Source: Glandiceps talaboti (lineage: Eukaryota; Hemichordata; Enteropneusta; Spengelidae). From it: a DNA stretch of 64,000 nucleotides. Shown piece by piece: positions 22,586 to 34,305 of this stretch. The position numbers and the translations under genes are program-made. The notes under the pieces were generated by a model. It was given only the letters and a program-made list of their open reading frames with translations, was not told the DNA's origin and made no database searches. Where the stretch lies: positions 19,463,806-19,527,805 of the forward strand of contig NC_135567.1 of the NCBI RefSeq assembly GCF_964340395.1. The letters are read 5' to 3'. Position 1 is the first letter of the stretch. Each line of letters opens with the position of its first letter.

Positions 22586-24788
22586 TTTGTTGAACACACA
22601 CAACACCAAAAAATGCCTCAATTTAAAAGCCGAGCTCAGGCAATCCCTCTAATTTCTGTCCCCTAGCAAGAGCGGGAAAGATCAACCACAAATATACGGC
22701 ACACTCGATGCCTTTTGCGCCAGGTTCCGCCCAATATTTCTCGAATACAATGTTCCAATCCAAGATAATACTAAACCACTTCACTGGGTGTGGTGACGGA
22801 GTCGAGACGAGCAGAGGCTGCCACCTCCCTCCGTAGGTAGTTACTTTTATCGAATTTAACAGCACGTTCACCGAAATAATTTCGATTTTCTCAAATCAGA
22901 CAATTTGTCATGTAAGATAATACACAATAAACACAATCTTGTTTTTATTTAATTATTTTTGGCTTAGTTTTGTTCAAATTTAGTCAATTTCCGGAGGGGA
23001 CAGCTATTACCGGAACAGCGAGAAAAATAGGATCCGGCAGCGGTGGGCAAATATTATGGGATGTGATGCTTCTGTGAACCCAAATATGGAGGGAGGACTC
23101 CAGGGGTAAATGATGTTTTCAAAAATTACTTTTAAAACCAAGAAAACTATGAAAATTTAAACGGTGAAATAATATCACATCATTTTAATAACATATATTA
23201 TAGCAACGTTTAGGCCATGACGTAAATGCAAATTGGTTACGTCATTTGAAAGATTTATGTATTATCTTGGTTTTTACAATTCTGCATATCGTACGTACAA
23301 GATGCAGTAATCTTCGATATTCAATAAAATTAATTATTTTTGAAGGCATGGCGGTCCTGTTCACCGAAAAGCGTTACATTTCTCAAATTGTAGCGAGCAT
23401 CGGCGAGTTTTTCCCTTTTCAATCAGGAAAACACGGGTCACGCGAAATGCGTACGCATCGTATCTGTGTGAAATACAATTGTGTGGCCTTGTCATGTGAC
23501 CAATGTAGGCGCTATGAAGGAATATCTGCAGATCTGAGTGTATTTTATTGACATCACCACTTCCTTTGCTATTCTTGTCACTTTTTCTTATATTTTTTTT
23601 TTCAAAATCGATATTTGCTTCTATTTATTGTCATTTTAAGAAAATCAATTTTAAGATTTGGGTCTAGATAAGGCGCGAGATAAGATATCGGCAACTCAGT
23701 TTTATTGTTTTATTTTACGAAAGGATGCAAAGTCATCCGGGGACTGGTATGTTATCATCTTTCAAAGTCACATCCGTTATTATTCATTTTTTTAAGGTCC
23801 ACCAAATTAGAAACTTGGCCGAGAACGCATCTGCTTATCCACAACCTGACTTTTACTCGTACTCATCAAAAATGCGGACATTTATCACCCGCTTGTCGAT
23901 GTCGTCGCGCCGGTAATCGGGTGATATTATCATTGTAGGGTGATAAACTGATTGATTCCCGCTCAAATTTCCACGAATCTATTTGTGATTTTTTTCAGGA
24001 AATTAAGAACGGTTTTAAATTTCGTTTTAATACCGTTATAAATCACATTCACAGTAAAAATATGATTACTAATAAGGTTTGCAGACTATAAAGGATAATA
24101 TGACCAGATTTCTTGTTTTTGTTGAACTTTTTTAAACACCAGAACTCCATTTTGGGCTAGAATTCAATAAATAATCGTTGCGTGAAATATTGTTTCAAAA
24201 TAATTAATATATTTTTTATTTGTAGGCCTATATAATCCTATTCACTCTTTTCAGTTTTTCTCCGCCGCAAGAGGTCAGCCAAAACCCAGAAAAGTGACTC
24301 AACTTGTCTGTAAATTCGTATCTATATCATGTTCCATTTCTTCTACATAGGAACGAAGCCTTCAAAAGTTGACGACACTTTGGATCACAAAATTTGTTAT
24401 TCTTTAAATTAAAATTCTCCAATATATATTTCTTTTGTTTGCTTTCAGTACAAATATATATATTTTTTATTGTCAATTGTACATATATATGTATATAGAT
24501 TAAAATATAATTATGTGGAGGGTTTCATTTATTTATTTACATTATCTCCTGTTTACTGAGCTTGTATTCAATTTGCGTTCACCGCTTTTTTTTTTCTTTT
24601 TTTTATTAATTAAAGAAAAAAAGTTACAGAGCAGAAAGTACTAAGAAAAGACCGCTTTTGTTTATACGTTGGCTGGCCACCTTCCTAAGGAGTTGTTGTT
24701 TTTTATCAAAAAGCCAAAGTTTCACTATTATACGCCACATTTTCTCGTTCGTGTACATATCAGGGAAGCTAATGCATTATTTTGGTTT
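22586..24788. other. Upstream region of the Gq alpha gene
   Basis: Should contain the minus-strand 5' UTR and promoter of the Gq gene, given the start codon at 22585. No TATA box with convincing spacing was found. A 101-codon plus-strand frame at 23246-23551 starts with a genuine ATG but matches nothing I know. An upstream minus-strand frame (22871-22623) is likewise unconvincing. Confidence 0.4.
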
Positions 24789-24790
24789 GG

Positions 24791-24811
24791 ATCAACTTCC
24801 TGTATACGTAG

Positions 24812-24897
<86 letters not shown>

Positions 24898-25053
24898 TCA
24901 CGCATTGCGCGATCATCAGACAATGTTGTCTGATGATCGCGCAATGCGTGAAACTCCGAGTTACAACCAAGAAAGAGTTCCAGTAATACCAAAACTATTA
25001 CGCTCTGCCACTGCGGTATAGAGCACTGTCTTAGCAGATTGATACTCACCGAG

Positions 25054-25099
<46 letters not shown>

Positions 25100-25119
25100 T
25101 ACGTATACAGGAAGTTGAT
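24791..25119. repeat. Nested palindrome with two (TA)n tracts
   Basis: Outer arms: ATCAACTTCCTGTATACGT at 24791-24809 and its inverse at 25101-25119. Inside are (TA)n at about 24813-24893, a perfect 62-bp palindrome at 24894-24955 (30-bp arms, 2-bp centre), about 100 bp of unique sequence, and a second (TA)n at about 25056-25097. Confidence 0.85.
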
Positions 25120-25369
25120 ATATATACGTAGTTATATATATAATATATATGTTGTCTGATGTGATTAAAGAAAAGGTGGCTGGTGGCACTTATCAAACTT
25201 TAGCATTCGTATCGAGCAGTGTACACCAGAAGATCTGCTGAGGAACCATACATTTGGATAAATATATATGTATATCACTTTATTCCTAGATACAAAATAA
25301 TACAAGTCAGTAAAGAAAGTATGAGTACACAAATAAATGGGAAAAGGGATCGAAAAAAAGTTGTCTGCC

Positions 25370-26297
25370 AACTAATCTATAGTCCAATCCCCGCCAATTG
25401 TTGCCTGTCAACTAATCTAGTCCAACCCCGCCAATAGTTGCCTGTCAACTAATCTACTCCAACCCCGCCAATAGTTGCCTGTCAACTAATCTACTCCAAC
25501 CCCGCCAATAGATGTCTGTCAATTAATCTAGTCCAATCCCGCCAATAGTTGCCTGTCAATTAATCTAGTCCAATCCCCGCCAATAGTTGCCTGTCAACTA
25601 ATCTAGTCCAACCCCGCCAATGGTTGCCTGTCAATTAATCTAGTCCAATCCCCGCCAATAGTTGCCTGTCAACTAATCTAGTCCAACCCCGCCAATGGTT
25701 GCCTGTCAATTAATCTAGTCCAATCCCCGCCAATAGTTGCCTGTCAACTAATCTAGTCCAACCCTGCCAATAGTTGTCTGTCAACTAATCTAGTCCAACC
25801 CCGCCAATGGTTGCCTGTCAATTAATCTAGTCCAATCCCCGCCAATAGTTGCCTGTCAATTAATCTAGTCCAATCCCCGCCAATGGTTGTCTGTCAACTA
25901 ATCTACTCCAACCCCGCCAATAGTTGTCTGTCAACTAATCTAGTCCAACCCCGCCAATAGTTGTCTGTCAACTAATCTAGTCCAACCCTGCCAATAGTTG
26001 CCTGTCAACTAATCTAGTCCAACCCCGCCAATAGTTGCCTGTCAACTAATCTGGTCCAACCTCACCAATAGTTGCCTGTCAACTAATCTATAGTCCAACC
26101 CCGCCAATAGTTGTCTGTCAACTAATCTAGTCCAACCCTGCCAATAGTTGCCTGTCAACTAATCTAGTCCAACCCCGCCAATAGTTGCCTGTCAACTAAT
26201 CTGGTCCAACCTCACCAATAGTTGCCTGTCAACTAATCTATAGTCCAACCCCACCAATAGTTGCCTGTCAACTAATCTAGTCCAACCCTGCCAATAT
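25370..26297 (+). repeat. 37-bp minisatellite, about 25 units
   Basis: Unit words are GTCCAACCCCGCCAATAGTT and GCCTGTCAACTAATCTA. Variants (CAATCCCCGCC, TGTCTGTC, GGTCCAACCTCACC) recur in blocks, a sign of local duplication of multi-unit segments. Confidence 0.92.
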
Positions 26298-26469
26298 ATA
26301 TGTGATAATAATTAGAATACAAATATATTATCTGGCCATTTTCACAGTTCCTTTGAATTTAATTTCTTACCTATTCAAAAAGTAACAATAATATAAACTT
26401 AGTATTATTCACATATATGCATCAAAAGAAACTATGGTCACTTTCGCATGACAAGTTAAATGGCCGGCG

Positions 26470-26567
<98 letters not shown>

Positions 26568-26586
26568 GGCAGGCAGACAGGCAGGC

Positions 26587-26660
<74 letters not shown>
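26470..26660 (+). repeat. (CAGA)n microsatellite
   Basis: About 190 bp of CAGA with CAGG interruptions in the middle. It produces spurious long frames (Thr-Asp-Arg-Gln or Cys-Leu-Ser-Val) in several phases. Confidence 0.95.
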
Positions 26661-26661
<1 letters not shown>

Positions 26662-26719
26662 GGGAGTGGAAGGGATGGATGGGCGGAGGGACGGACAGAG
26701 GGGCAGACAACTATATGCC

Positions 26720-26822
26720 GACTGCTGTACATACAAGCGTTTGGCGGGCTGCAGGGCAACAGACACTATATGCCGACTGTACACACAAGCATTTGGCGGG
26801 CTGCAGGGCAACAGACACTAGA
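26720..26822 (+). repeat. Duplicated 57-bp unit
   Basis: TATATGCCGACTG, TACACACAAGC and GGCGGGCTGCAGGGCAACAG occur twice in tandem with small differences. Confidence 0.8.
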
Positions 26823-26964
26823 TGACCTTTCCGGGCAAGGTCAAGTAGTCCATGCCTGGGTAACATGAAACGATAACACTGCACTGTTAATTGATAGACC
26901 AGTTGTTGCCGGTTTCCAGTTGCATTACGCGTCTCTTCACGGCACACAACGCCATGCTGTACTC

Positions 26965-27140
26965 GCAATTGCAAGGGAGGGGGGGGGGGGGGTTACACGC
27001 GCTACTCAGGGGATGGTCGTCACGTGACTACCATGGATTTACCAGTAATTTCAAACGATAAGTCACGTTCAGGGATCTATTAATAGTATTTGTAACTTTA
27101 GGAACTGGATAAAAGGACGGGGGGGGGGGGGGGGGTCGGG
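26965..27140 (+). repeat. Poly-G tracts and dispersed repeat G
   Basis: G-runs at about 26978-26992 and 27119-27135 flank a segment containing GCGCTACTCAGGGGATGG and TTTACCAGTAA. That segment recurs at 40718-40775 and 41556-41615 with CGTACCCTGGGTT. Confidence 0.65.
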
Positions 27141-27342
27141 AGGGGGAGTGTCACTATTTTTCATGCAAGTGTTTTGGAGTGGTTCCCATTTTTGTGTTAT
27201 AATGATATTTCTTATCAAAGAAATCCCAAAGACAGCTGTCTAATAACTTTTCTATGCAAGGTTGTGGGGGGGGGGGAGCTTGATCTTTTCCATGCACTGA
27301 TCCTCTGAAAAAGGGACGGACGAACGGACAGAGGGAGGGAAG

Positions 27343-27390
27343 GGTAGATGGATGGATGGATGGATGGACGGACGGGCGGACGGACGGACG

Positions 27391-27444
<54 letters not shown>

Positions 27445-27472
27445 TAGATAGACAGACAGACAGACAGACAAC
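27343..27472 (+). repeat. (GGAT)n-(GGAC)n-(CAGA)n microsatellite
   Basis: Consecutive runs of GGAT, GGAC and CAGA tetranucleotides, preceded by a poly-G run near 27265. Confidence 0.92.
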
Positions 27473-27534
27473 TATATACACTGAAACACATTGGTCCCCT
27501 ACACTTAATTTATGTCAAATCCCTTATACTGTTA

Positions 27535-27655
27535 GGAGTCTGTGATTGGCTTAAATTATTGCTAGCAGTCTGTGATTGGCTTAAATTATTGCTAGCAGTC
27601 TGTGATTGGCTTAAATTATTGCTAGCAGTCTGTGATTGGTTTAAGTTACTGTTGT
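27535..27655 (+). repeat. 30-bp minisatellite, four units
   Basis: GTCTGTGATTGGCTTAAATT plus ATTGCTAGCA; the first three units are nearly identical, the last diverged. Contains repeated GATTGGC (an inverted CCAAT word). Confidence 0.88.
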
Positions 27656-27726
27656 TTCATTTGGAAATTTCCGAATGCTGATATGTTACTAGTGCTGAAT
27701 ACCTGTGATCAACAGGGGGCGCTCTC

Positions 27727-27727
27727 C

Positions 27728-27758
<31 letters not shown>

Positions 27759-28185
27759 ATAAATTTATATAGCGCCGAATATCCAAAGAAAACAATGTTC
27801 AGTGGCGCTTAGAGTTAGAAAGGAGATGAAAAAGCTCTCTGAAATATATGAGTTTTCAAGCGTCTTTTAAAAATGTTTACATTGGGAGAGGTTTTAATGT
27901 CCAGGGGTAGAGAGTTCCAAAGTTCAGGAGCTGCTGAAGAGAAGGAGCGGCGACTATAGGAAACCAGATTCCATTTGGGTGTATGCAGAAGGCATTTATC
28001 CGATGAACGAAGAGTGTGTAATGAAGAACGAGGTGTAATTAAGTTCTTGAGATATTGTGGAGAGATTCCATTTAGGGCTTTATAAGTGAAGAGCAGAAGT
28101 TTGAAAACAATACGATAAGATACTGGAAGCCAATGAAGTTGTTTTAGAATAGGGGTTATGTGTTCGAATTTCCTGGTGCGCGTAA
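27727..28185. mobile_element. Retroposon-like dispersed repeat
   Basis: A (TATC)n run leads into TTTATATAGCGCCGAATATC and GTTCAGTGGCGCTTAGAG, then AGAGTTCCAAAGTTCAGGAG. These words resemble those of the repeat at 58276-58590 (AAAGCGCCTTTTCTATTTAT, GAGTTCCATAGCTTTGGTCC). The style is that of LINE/SINE-derived '...TATATAGCGCC' tails common in invertebrate genomes. Subfamily not assigned. Confidence 0.55.
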
Positions 28186-28839
28186 TAATAATTTCAACAT
28201 GAACGCTCCAAAAGTTAATTGTCTAAGTAATAAAGTACTATGCTATACATCAATGATTTGACAACAAGGTTGGTGAATATTTTTTGTAATTTATGATTTA
28301 TGTCATGTACTAAGTCCCTCTGTAACGTTGATATTAGGCACGTACGGTTGTACATGTAAATATCGACTCGTCCCCCGAACAACTCGAGACAGTCAGAGTC
28401 AAGCGAGAGCCGAATGTTATGTTTGACTGCATGGGTCACAGCGCCCTCTACCATCGTCTTCAGCGCAGTATATCACCCGATATTTACTTATATCTGTGCC
28501 GATTTCATGATTTTATGAACGTCAGGCAGGTATGTTTCGTGCTGTATTGAATGACATGTACATAGCCAACAAAACTGATAACATTAACAGTGACAGAACA
28601 CAAAACGGAATCGGAACGACCACCGAACTGAGAGCGGCTAGGCTGCGCCAAAATTTACCAACAAAGAACGGTATTACACGATAGTCGAGTTCCTGAGGGG
28701 GGGGGGTATTATTTTACGGAGACGTTTCAACAACAGCAAAATGTACAGGATTGTAAAAATGTCAGAAAGAAAAAATTCAATCGTAATGTGCGGACTGTCT
28801 CACGGTTCAAGTTCATTGAATGCACCTCCGACGACATCG

Positions 28840-28912
28840 GCCCGGTTAGCTCAGTCGGTAGAGCGTGGGACTTTTAATCCTAAGGTCTAGGGTTCGACCC
28901 CCTAACCGGGCG
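28840..28912 (+). tRNA. tRNA-Lys (anticodon TTT)
   Basis: 73-nt cloverleaf. The acceptor stem GCCCGGT (28840-28846) pairs with ACCGGGC (28905-28911), with discriminator G. The D-stem GCTC/GAGC encloses AGTCGGTA. The anticodon stem TGGGA/TCCTA encloses CTTTTAA with anticodon TTT at 28873-28875. The T-arm TAGGG/CCCTA encloses TTCGACC. The A box and B box are intact (GGTTCGACCCC), and there is no intron. A Pol III stop (TTTTTT at 28921-28926) follows 9 nt later. A single gene, not part of a cluster. Confidence 0.97.
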
Positions 28913-28920
28913 CCACGATA

Positions 28921-28926
28921 TTTTTT
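28921..28926 (+). terminator. Pol III terminator of tRNA-Lys
   Basis: Six T directly downstream of the tRNA 3' end. Confidence 0.85.
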
Positions 28927-31139
28927 GTTCTTTTTCACCTTCATTTTGTTTTATTTACGCACTATTTCGTGTCTTTTCCAATTTTTCACTCGTTTCGCGA
29001 CTGACAGTACTTGTACAATATGTTCTAACATTTTGTGTCAACCGTACTCTTACGCTACTAAAGAGTCAAGACCCGTTTTTGATGAAAATTCTGGTTCTTT
29101 GGTAGAGCTATAGAAGAAGTTAGTCCGGAACAAAAGAATAATCCTGTGTAATCCTTGTGGCTTCAATGATAGGCTAACACTAATGCGATGACCTGGGACT
29201 GAAACCCTGGCCTTTAATTTAAAATGAGCATTTTTACCTCACTACATATATACATACTGGTTTATATTCGATATCATAGCACCACTACTAGTCTGTAAGG
29301 TACGCCGTGACGGTGAGGGCGAAACGTCACGACGTATCTTACAGTCTACACCACTACATACTGATTTGAAATTGAGGGTACTGTTAGAAGAAACAATTTT
29401 TCAATTTTGGCCAATTAAGTTAGAAAGCAGGGGTGGGGTGGGTGGGGGTGGGGGGGGGGTTGGTGGAGGCTTAACTAAAATAGTTTTTATTATCACACAT
29501 TAAAATATTTATCTCGCCACTTAGTAGCGCTTAGCTTTCAAACCAAACCAAATCTTACCGACATATTTATACAGCTGATCGTAAACAAACAGGAAAAGCT
29601 GTAAAGTATATAATAACACGTTGCCCCCGACAACGGGCTCGTTGTATATCTTTAACATATTTTATTGTGCGCGTTCAGTGCATTAGTTGTGTTTACGTTC
29701 TGACCCAATCTGATTAAAATCATCTGATGTGGTGAAACGGGCGAGATGTCTTTATTTACCTTTCATCGTTTTGTTTCGTTTGTTCTAGTTCTGGATGATC
29801 ACCGCCTTTTGCTTCCATGTACTGGACTGGTATTCAATGCAGGTCTTGCACTTGGATACAATCACTGTTTGCACACAGGATCCACAGGGAAGGCGGTTCT
29901 GACCGTACAGTTGGCTTCTGTGTGTAATACAGGGCTCAGTGAGAAATATATACAGCGGACCCCATTCACAACTTATTCCGCCCTCTACGGCAGAGTACGA
30001 TTTCCTTAGTGCTTGGCTGTTCACGTGACTCTACTCGAGATTTCTAGACCACAGTCACTGGAGAAATAACAGAGAACTCACACACACACACACACACACA
30101 CACAGATGTCACAAGTTTAACTTGAATTGGTCTAATTTCTCTCTAAATAAAAAAATACAACATTTTGCACATGGAAATTGCTTGTACGAAGAAACTATGC
30201 ATAAATCTTTGAACTTAGAGTACATTTGAAATTAACTTGATGGCTGGTTATGGCAAATAAATCTACTCACAATGTTCGACGTACAGTCTCTTTTGTCCTG
30301 TGTCGAAGTGCAGACTTGGGGACACTGTTGACACTGCAACACACACACACACACACACAACTCATGGATGAGATGGTCAGCAGTTCACAAATACAAAGCA
30401 TAGTGCCATACAATGTAGTTTTCACAGTCGTGGCAAACATTGAGTTTAAGCAGTAACAGAGTTCAGAAATTCCTAGGTTTATCAGAGATCAAAATCGAGA
30501 GTCCACCTCCCAGAACTGTCAAACACTTTCCCTTTCATACTAGTGTCAAAACAACTCTACTGCCTCACACGATTGGACGATATAATTGCCACCAGGTGTC
30601 CTTCATATAATAATATGCAAATTCAATCAAGTTGTTCACTTTCCAGCCATCTGTCGAAACATAATATGCTAATTTACCTAGCTGATATTATATACGAGTA
30701 AACAAGCTTTTTGATTTCCATATCTTGTCATGTCAACTCTGATGGGTCAACCTCAGTAATGTCGCCGACCCCGACCACTAAACTGTTTGTTTGTTTGTGT
30801 GTGTATGTATGTGTGTGTGCCAAATTATACTATGCATCATGGAACAAACAAACTTCAACTCACAGTCCCTCTATCAGATATGAGCAACATGGCACAAAGA
30901 AACTAAGATTGTGAACAGCGCCCCCTAGTGGTCAAAATCATGACATCATTTACATAACCGCAAGATTTGTTTTTAAATTAACCCTAATACTCATGAGTTC
31001 TAAAATTTTAACCAGTATGCACATGATTTGAAAAGGTAAGAGCTTTCACCTGCAAACTATCAGTATTGTTCAATCTATGATAGATGGCGCTGTTTATTAT
31101 GATTACGTCACACACATCTCAATGCTTATTTTAGCCTCA
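28927..31139. other. Intergenic region between tRNA and (TGTA)n tract
   Basis: Holds a hairpin at 29290-29347 (arms AGTCTGTAAG..GTGACG and its near-inverse around GTGAGGGCGAAA), a G-rich run at 29430-29462, and (CA)n at 30080-30105 and 30334-30359. Frames at 29746-30024 on both strands are unconvincing. Confidence 0.45.
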
Positions 31140-31141
31140 AA

Positions 31142-31346
31142 TGTATCTGTATGTATGTCTGTCTGTATGTATGTATGTATGTCTGTCTGTGTATGTATGT
31201 CTCTGTATGTCTGTCTGTCTGTATGCATGCATGCATGCATGCATGTATGTATGTATGTATGTATGTATGTATGTATGTATGTATGTATGTCTATGTATGT
31301 CTATGTATGTATGTATGTATGTATGTATGTATGTATGTATGTATGT
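31142..31346 (+). repeat. (TGTA)n/(TGTC)n microsatellite
   Basis: About 200 bp of ATGT-type tetranucleotides with CATG units in the middle; several spurious frames cross it. Confidence 0.93.
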
Positions 31347-32261
31347 GAGTGAGTTCATTTGTCTTTTCTTCTGTATCAGATAACATCAGATAACAATTAT
31401 GTATTCATTTTGTATATTTGTATCATATGTATGTTCTTTGAAAGTGCAGATTATTTTGTCATCTGGGGAAATCACACACGAGACAAAACATATTTTCTAT
31501 AAAAAAATCTTTATTATCCATCTGCTACCCGATATATCATGTAGGTAGGTTGCATGCAGACACAAATGCAATCTATTTTGGTGTAAGTACAAACAACATG
31601 TAATAACACATAAAGTTGTAAGCTATATTCAAAAATTTGATTGTCAAGGCCCAAAATACTAACGATACCATTAAAACCCAGTTTGTAAATATTATCTGTT
31701 TACTGATGATGAAGTCAATAAATATTAAGTTATAGGAAAACAGCTGTTCTATTGTTTGGGTAATGACATTCTCGCAAACCAGAGTTATTATTTCTACCAC
31801 TACATTTCGAAATAAAGTGGGAGGCTCGTTAAGAACGTTGCCGTAAAACAGGTCGTGGTTTGCGACAGTGTGGTAATGAATATGTAAGCTGGAATGTCTT
31901 TAACTATGTACTGTAAATTCTTCTTCTTTTTGTGTGTTTTTTTGATGTTTTTGGGCAATTTTTAGTGTAGGAGCTGGTTCTCTAAATAAATCATTATTAT
32001 TTATAATATCTCAGAAAACTAAACAAAATTGGATTTTCATGTTATACAAGTTTTCTGAGATTTGAGTTGATTAGTTAATTAGTAACTACTTTCTAGCTTC
32101 TCGCCAGCTCTAATACAATTTTGCACACACTGTGTGTATTGTATGCTTTCAATGTTATTTTTTTAATGTGGTGGGTGAATAAACATCATATCATGAGGTA
32201 ATATGCAAGAAGTCAATTAGACTATGGTAGGTAAATAAACATTATTTATAAACAAGCCTGT

Positions 32262-32415
32262 CATTACCATGACAACTACCTGTCATTACCATGACAACTA
32301 CCTGATATTACCATGACAACTACCTGATAGTACCATGACAACTACCTGACATTACCATGACAACTACCTGATATTACCATGACAACTACCTGACAGCACC
32401 ATGACAACTACCTAT
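32262..32415 (+). repeat. 22-bp minisatellite
   Basis: Six to seven units of TACCATGACAACTACCTG plus a variable ATAT/ACAT/ATAG tail. The preceding 31350-32260 shows no feature. Confidence 0.88.
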
Positions 32416-32605
32416 CAATCAACTTTTATTGTATGGTTTAACACTTTAAGTACATTTGCCTTTGATGTAAGTTATAAAAAAATCATCAAAAACCAACCAA
32501 AGTTAACCAATCAACTATCAACCAATGGTAAATGAAAGTGTTGTATCATACTCAGCTGAAGCTAACACAACCCTACCAAGTTGGTGATAAAACAAGAACA
32601 TAATA

Positions 32606-32816
32606 GCCTGACCTGACCTAACCTAACCCGACCTGACCTGACCTAACCTAACATAACCAAACCTAACCTAACCTAACATAACCTAACCTAACCTGACCAA
32701 ACCTAACATAACCCAACCAAACCTAACCTAACCTAACCTGACCTGACCAAACCTAACATAACCTAACCCAACCTAACCTGACCTGACCAAACCTGACCTA
32801 ACCTAAAGTGGAAAAG
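32606..32816 (+). repeat. Degenerate (CCTAA/CCTGA)n, TTAGG-like interstitial array
   Basis: About 210 bp built of AACCT and GACCT pentamers, with CCAAA and CATAA interruptions. The reverse strand reads TTAGG/TCAGG. Confidence 0.9.
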
Positions 32817-33112
32817 TGTATGTAAAGAGCACATGTTGTATAAAGGCAATATAACATGCAAAATTGTAATTATAGACATGTGACATCATCTGTATAATTA
32901 TACCTATCTATATTTCAGAACGACTCCTTATACTTCCGCTATAAGTAAATAGTTACGTCATTTTTAAAGTAAACTGTCAAATTATTTAAAAGTTTTAATA
33001 TATAATATTTTACTTTCTCTTATATTTTATTTACTGTTAAAGGATGGAGGTTAGTTTTTTGTCTTTAAAATAATTTACTACATGTAGATTGTAAGTGCAG
33101 CAGTCATCTGAA

Positions 33113-33334
33113 TAGGGAACTTGCAATCCAGACTGAGCATGCTCAGAAGCAAAGGACTATGGGATTATCTGTGGTTATGGTAATACCTAATCTGGAGCTA
33201 CCGGCAAAATAAACCTCCCACAATGGTCAGGGTGATTATGAATTGATTGTTTGTGGTGAACATTATTTGATTAGTATTTATTATCACATTTCCCATGATG
33301 CAACATTCAACATGGCGGGTTTGCAAGTTCCCTA
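33113..33334. mobile_element. Miniature inverted-repeat element, family D, copy 3
   Basis: Cleanest copy: TAGGGAACTTGCAATCC at the left, GGGTTTGCAAGTTCCCTA at the right, with the CTGAGCATGCTCAG dyad near the left end. It lies between the tRNA and the transporter gene and is followed by a short (CA)n tract. Confidence 0.82.
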
Positions 33335-33339
33335 TTACA

Positions 33340-33470
33340 CACACACACAAACACACACACACAGGGTCCCATGCTACATAAACCTAGTCAGTAACTAAGG
33401 ACACATCTCGGGGTCCCATGCTACATAAACCTGGTCAGTAACTCACACTTATAAAGTCACTCATCTCATC
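33340..33470 (+). repeat. (CA)n and a duplicated 57-bp unit
   Basis: GGGTCCCATGCTACATAAAC and CAGTAACT occur twice, near 33364 and 33411, after a short (CA)n tract. The rest, up to the transporter 3' end, shows nothing. Confidence 0.7.
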
Positions 33471-33788
33471 TCTCCGTTGAGGGCGTCCTCATTGAAGGCT
33501 ATAGCCATAGAGAAGTAGCTTTTAGTTCAACAGACTAAAACTCATTCATTCTACAATATTATTATGATCACAGGACAGGATTTTTCTTCAAACAATGACA
33601 AGGGTCCTGTTGTGACTGGAACAACGACTGGCTAGTATCCCATAATTTCTTTATAAAGATATCTGAAGAGCATAACACTGGAAACCAAGTTTGAGCATGC
33701 ATATTGATTACTCCAAAGGTAATCTGATCATCAGAGAGCGATATTTTGAAATGTTTTAAAACTTATTTAAGCTATAATTGAGGTTGAT

Positions 33789-33807
33789 TTTATTGTAAAC
33801 ATTTATT
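33789..33807 (-). terminator. Poly(A) signals of the transporter gene
   Basis: On the minus strand two AATAAA hexamers (complement of 33802-33807 and 33789-33794) lie about 115-130 nt past the stop codon. Positions fit a short 3' UTR; cleavage is not shown by the sequence. Confidence 0.5.
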
Positions 33808-33921
33808 TATGATTACACTCATAAGATTTTAGGTATTAAACAAATTTTTTGATAACCTAAATTTTTTTGATAAACTAAATTTTTTTGATAAACTAAATTT
33901 TGAATCATTTACAACCATCAC

Positions 33922-34305
33922 CTAAACATCCCCAGACCCCTCCTCCTCCGATTCCTTCCCCGATTCCTCCCCCTCTGATTTCTTATCATCATCATCATCA
34001 TCATCACTTTCTTCTTTTTTACTGCTCTCATCTCCTTTTTCTTTCTCATGTTCAATCTTGTGTTCTTCCTCAGCTGGTGCGCCCTCTTGTGCCTCTGCAG
34101 CAGTAGCAGTTGTTGCTATGGCAGCGACACCTTGTCCAGTGCTGTCTGCTGCTGTACCAGCTTCACTGTCAGGCATTCTCATGTTGTTATCAAAGTTGTT
34201 TTCCAGTGATGATGTGTATAGGGTACCAGGTTTATCATCAATTAACTTTGTTTCCTCTAAGTCAGAGTATCCACCTTCGAGTTCACTATGTCCGCTAGGA
34301 AACAG
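33922..34305 (-). CDS. MFSD6-like coding exon 7 (acidic C-terminal tail)
   Basis: 384 nt, acceptor CTAACTCTGCAG, stop TAG at 33922-33924. Cytoplasmic tail with Ala-rich and then Glu/Asp/Lys-rich low complexity (ESDDDDDDDKKSEGEESGK). There is no membrane segment. Confidence 0.85.
   Translation of the reverse strand: MFPSGHSELEGGYSDLEETKLIDDKPGTLYTSSLENNFDNNMRMPDSEAGTAADSTGQGVAAIATTATAAEAQEGAPAEEEHKIEHEKEKGDESSKKEESDDDDDDDKKSEGEESGKESEEEGSGDV

Noticed and set aside
23246-23551. 101-codon plus-strand frame upstream of the Gq gene
   Set aside because: Has an ATG and ordinary composition but no recognisable domain, no splice partner and no repeat support. Could be chance; not annotated as a gene.
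26409-26825. Several frames of 84-134 codons (TDRQ, CLSV repeats)
   Set aside because: Translation of a (CAGA)n microsatellite.
28865-29113. 82-codon plus-strand frame
   Set aside because: Begins inside the tRNA-Lys and has no coding signature.
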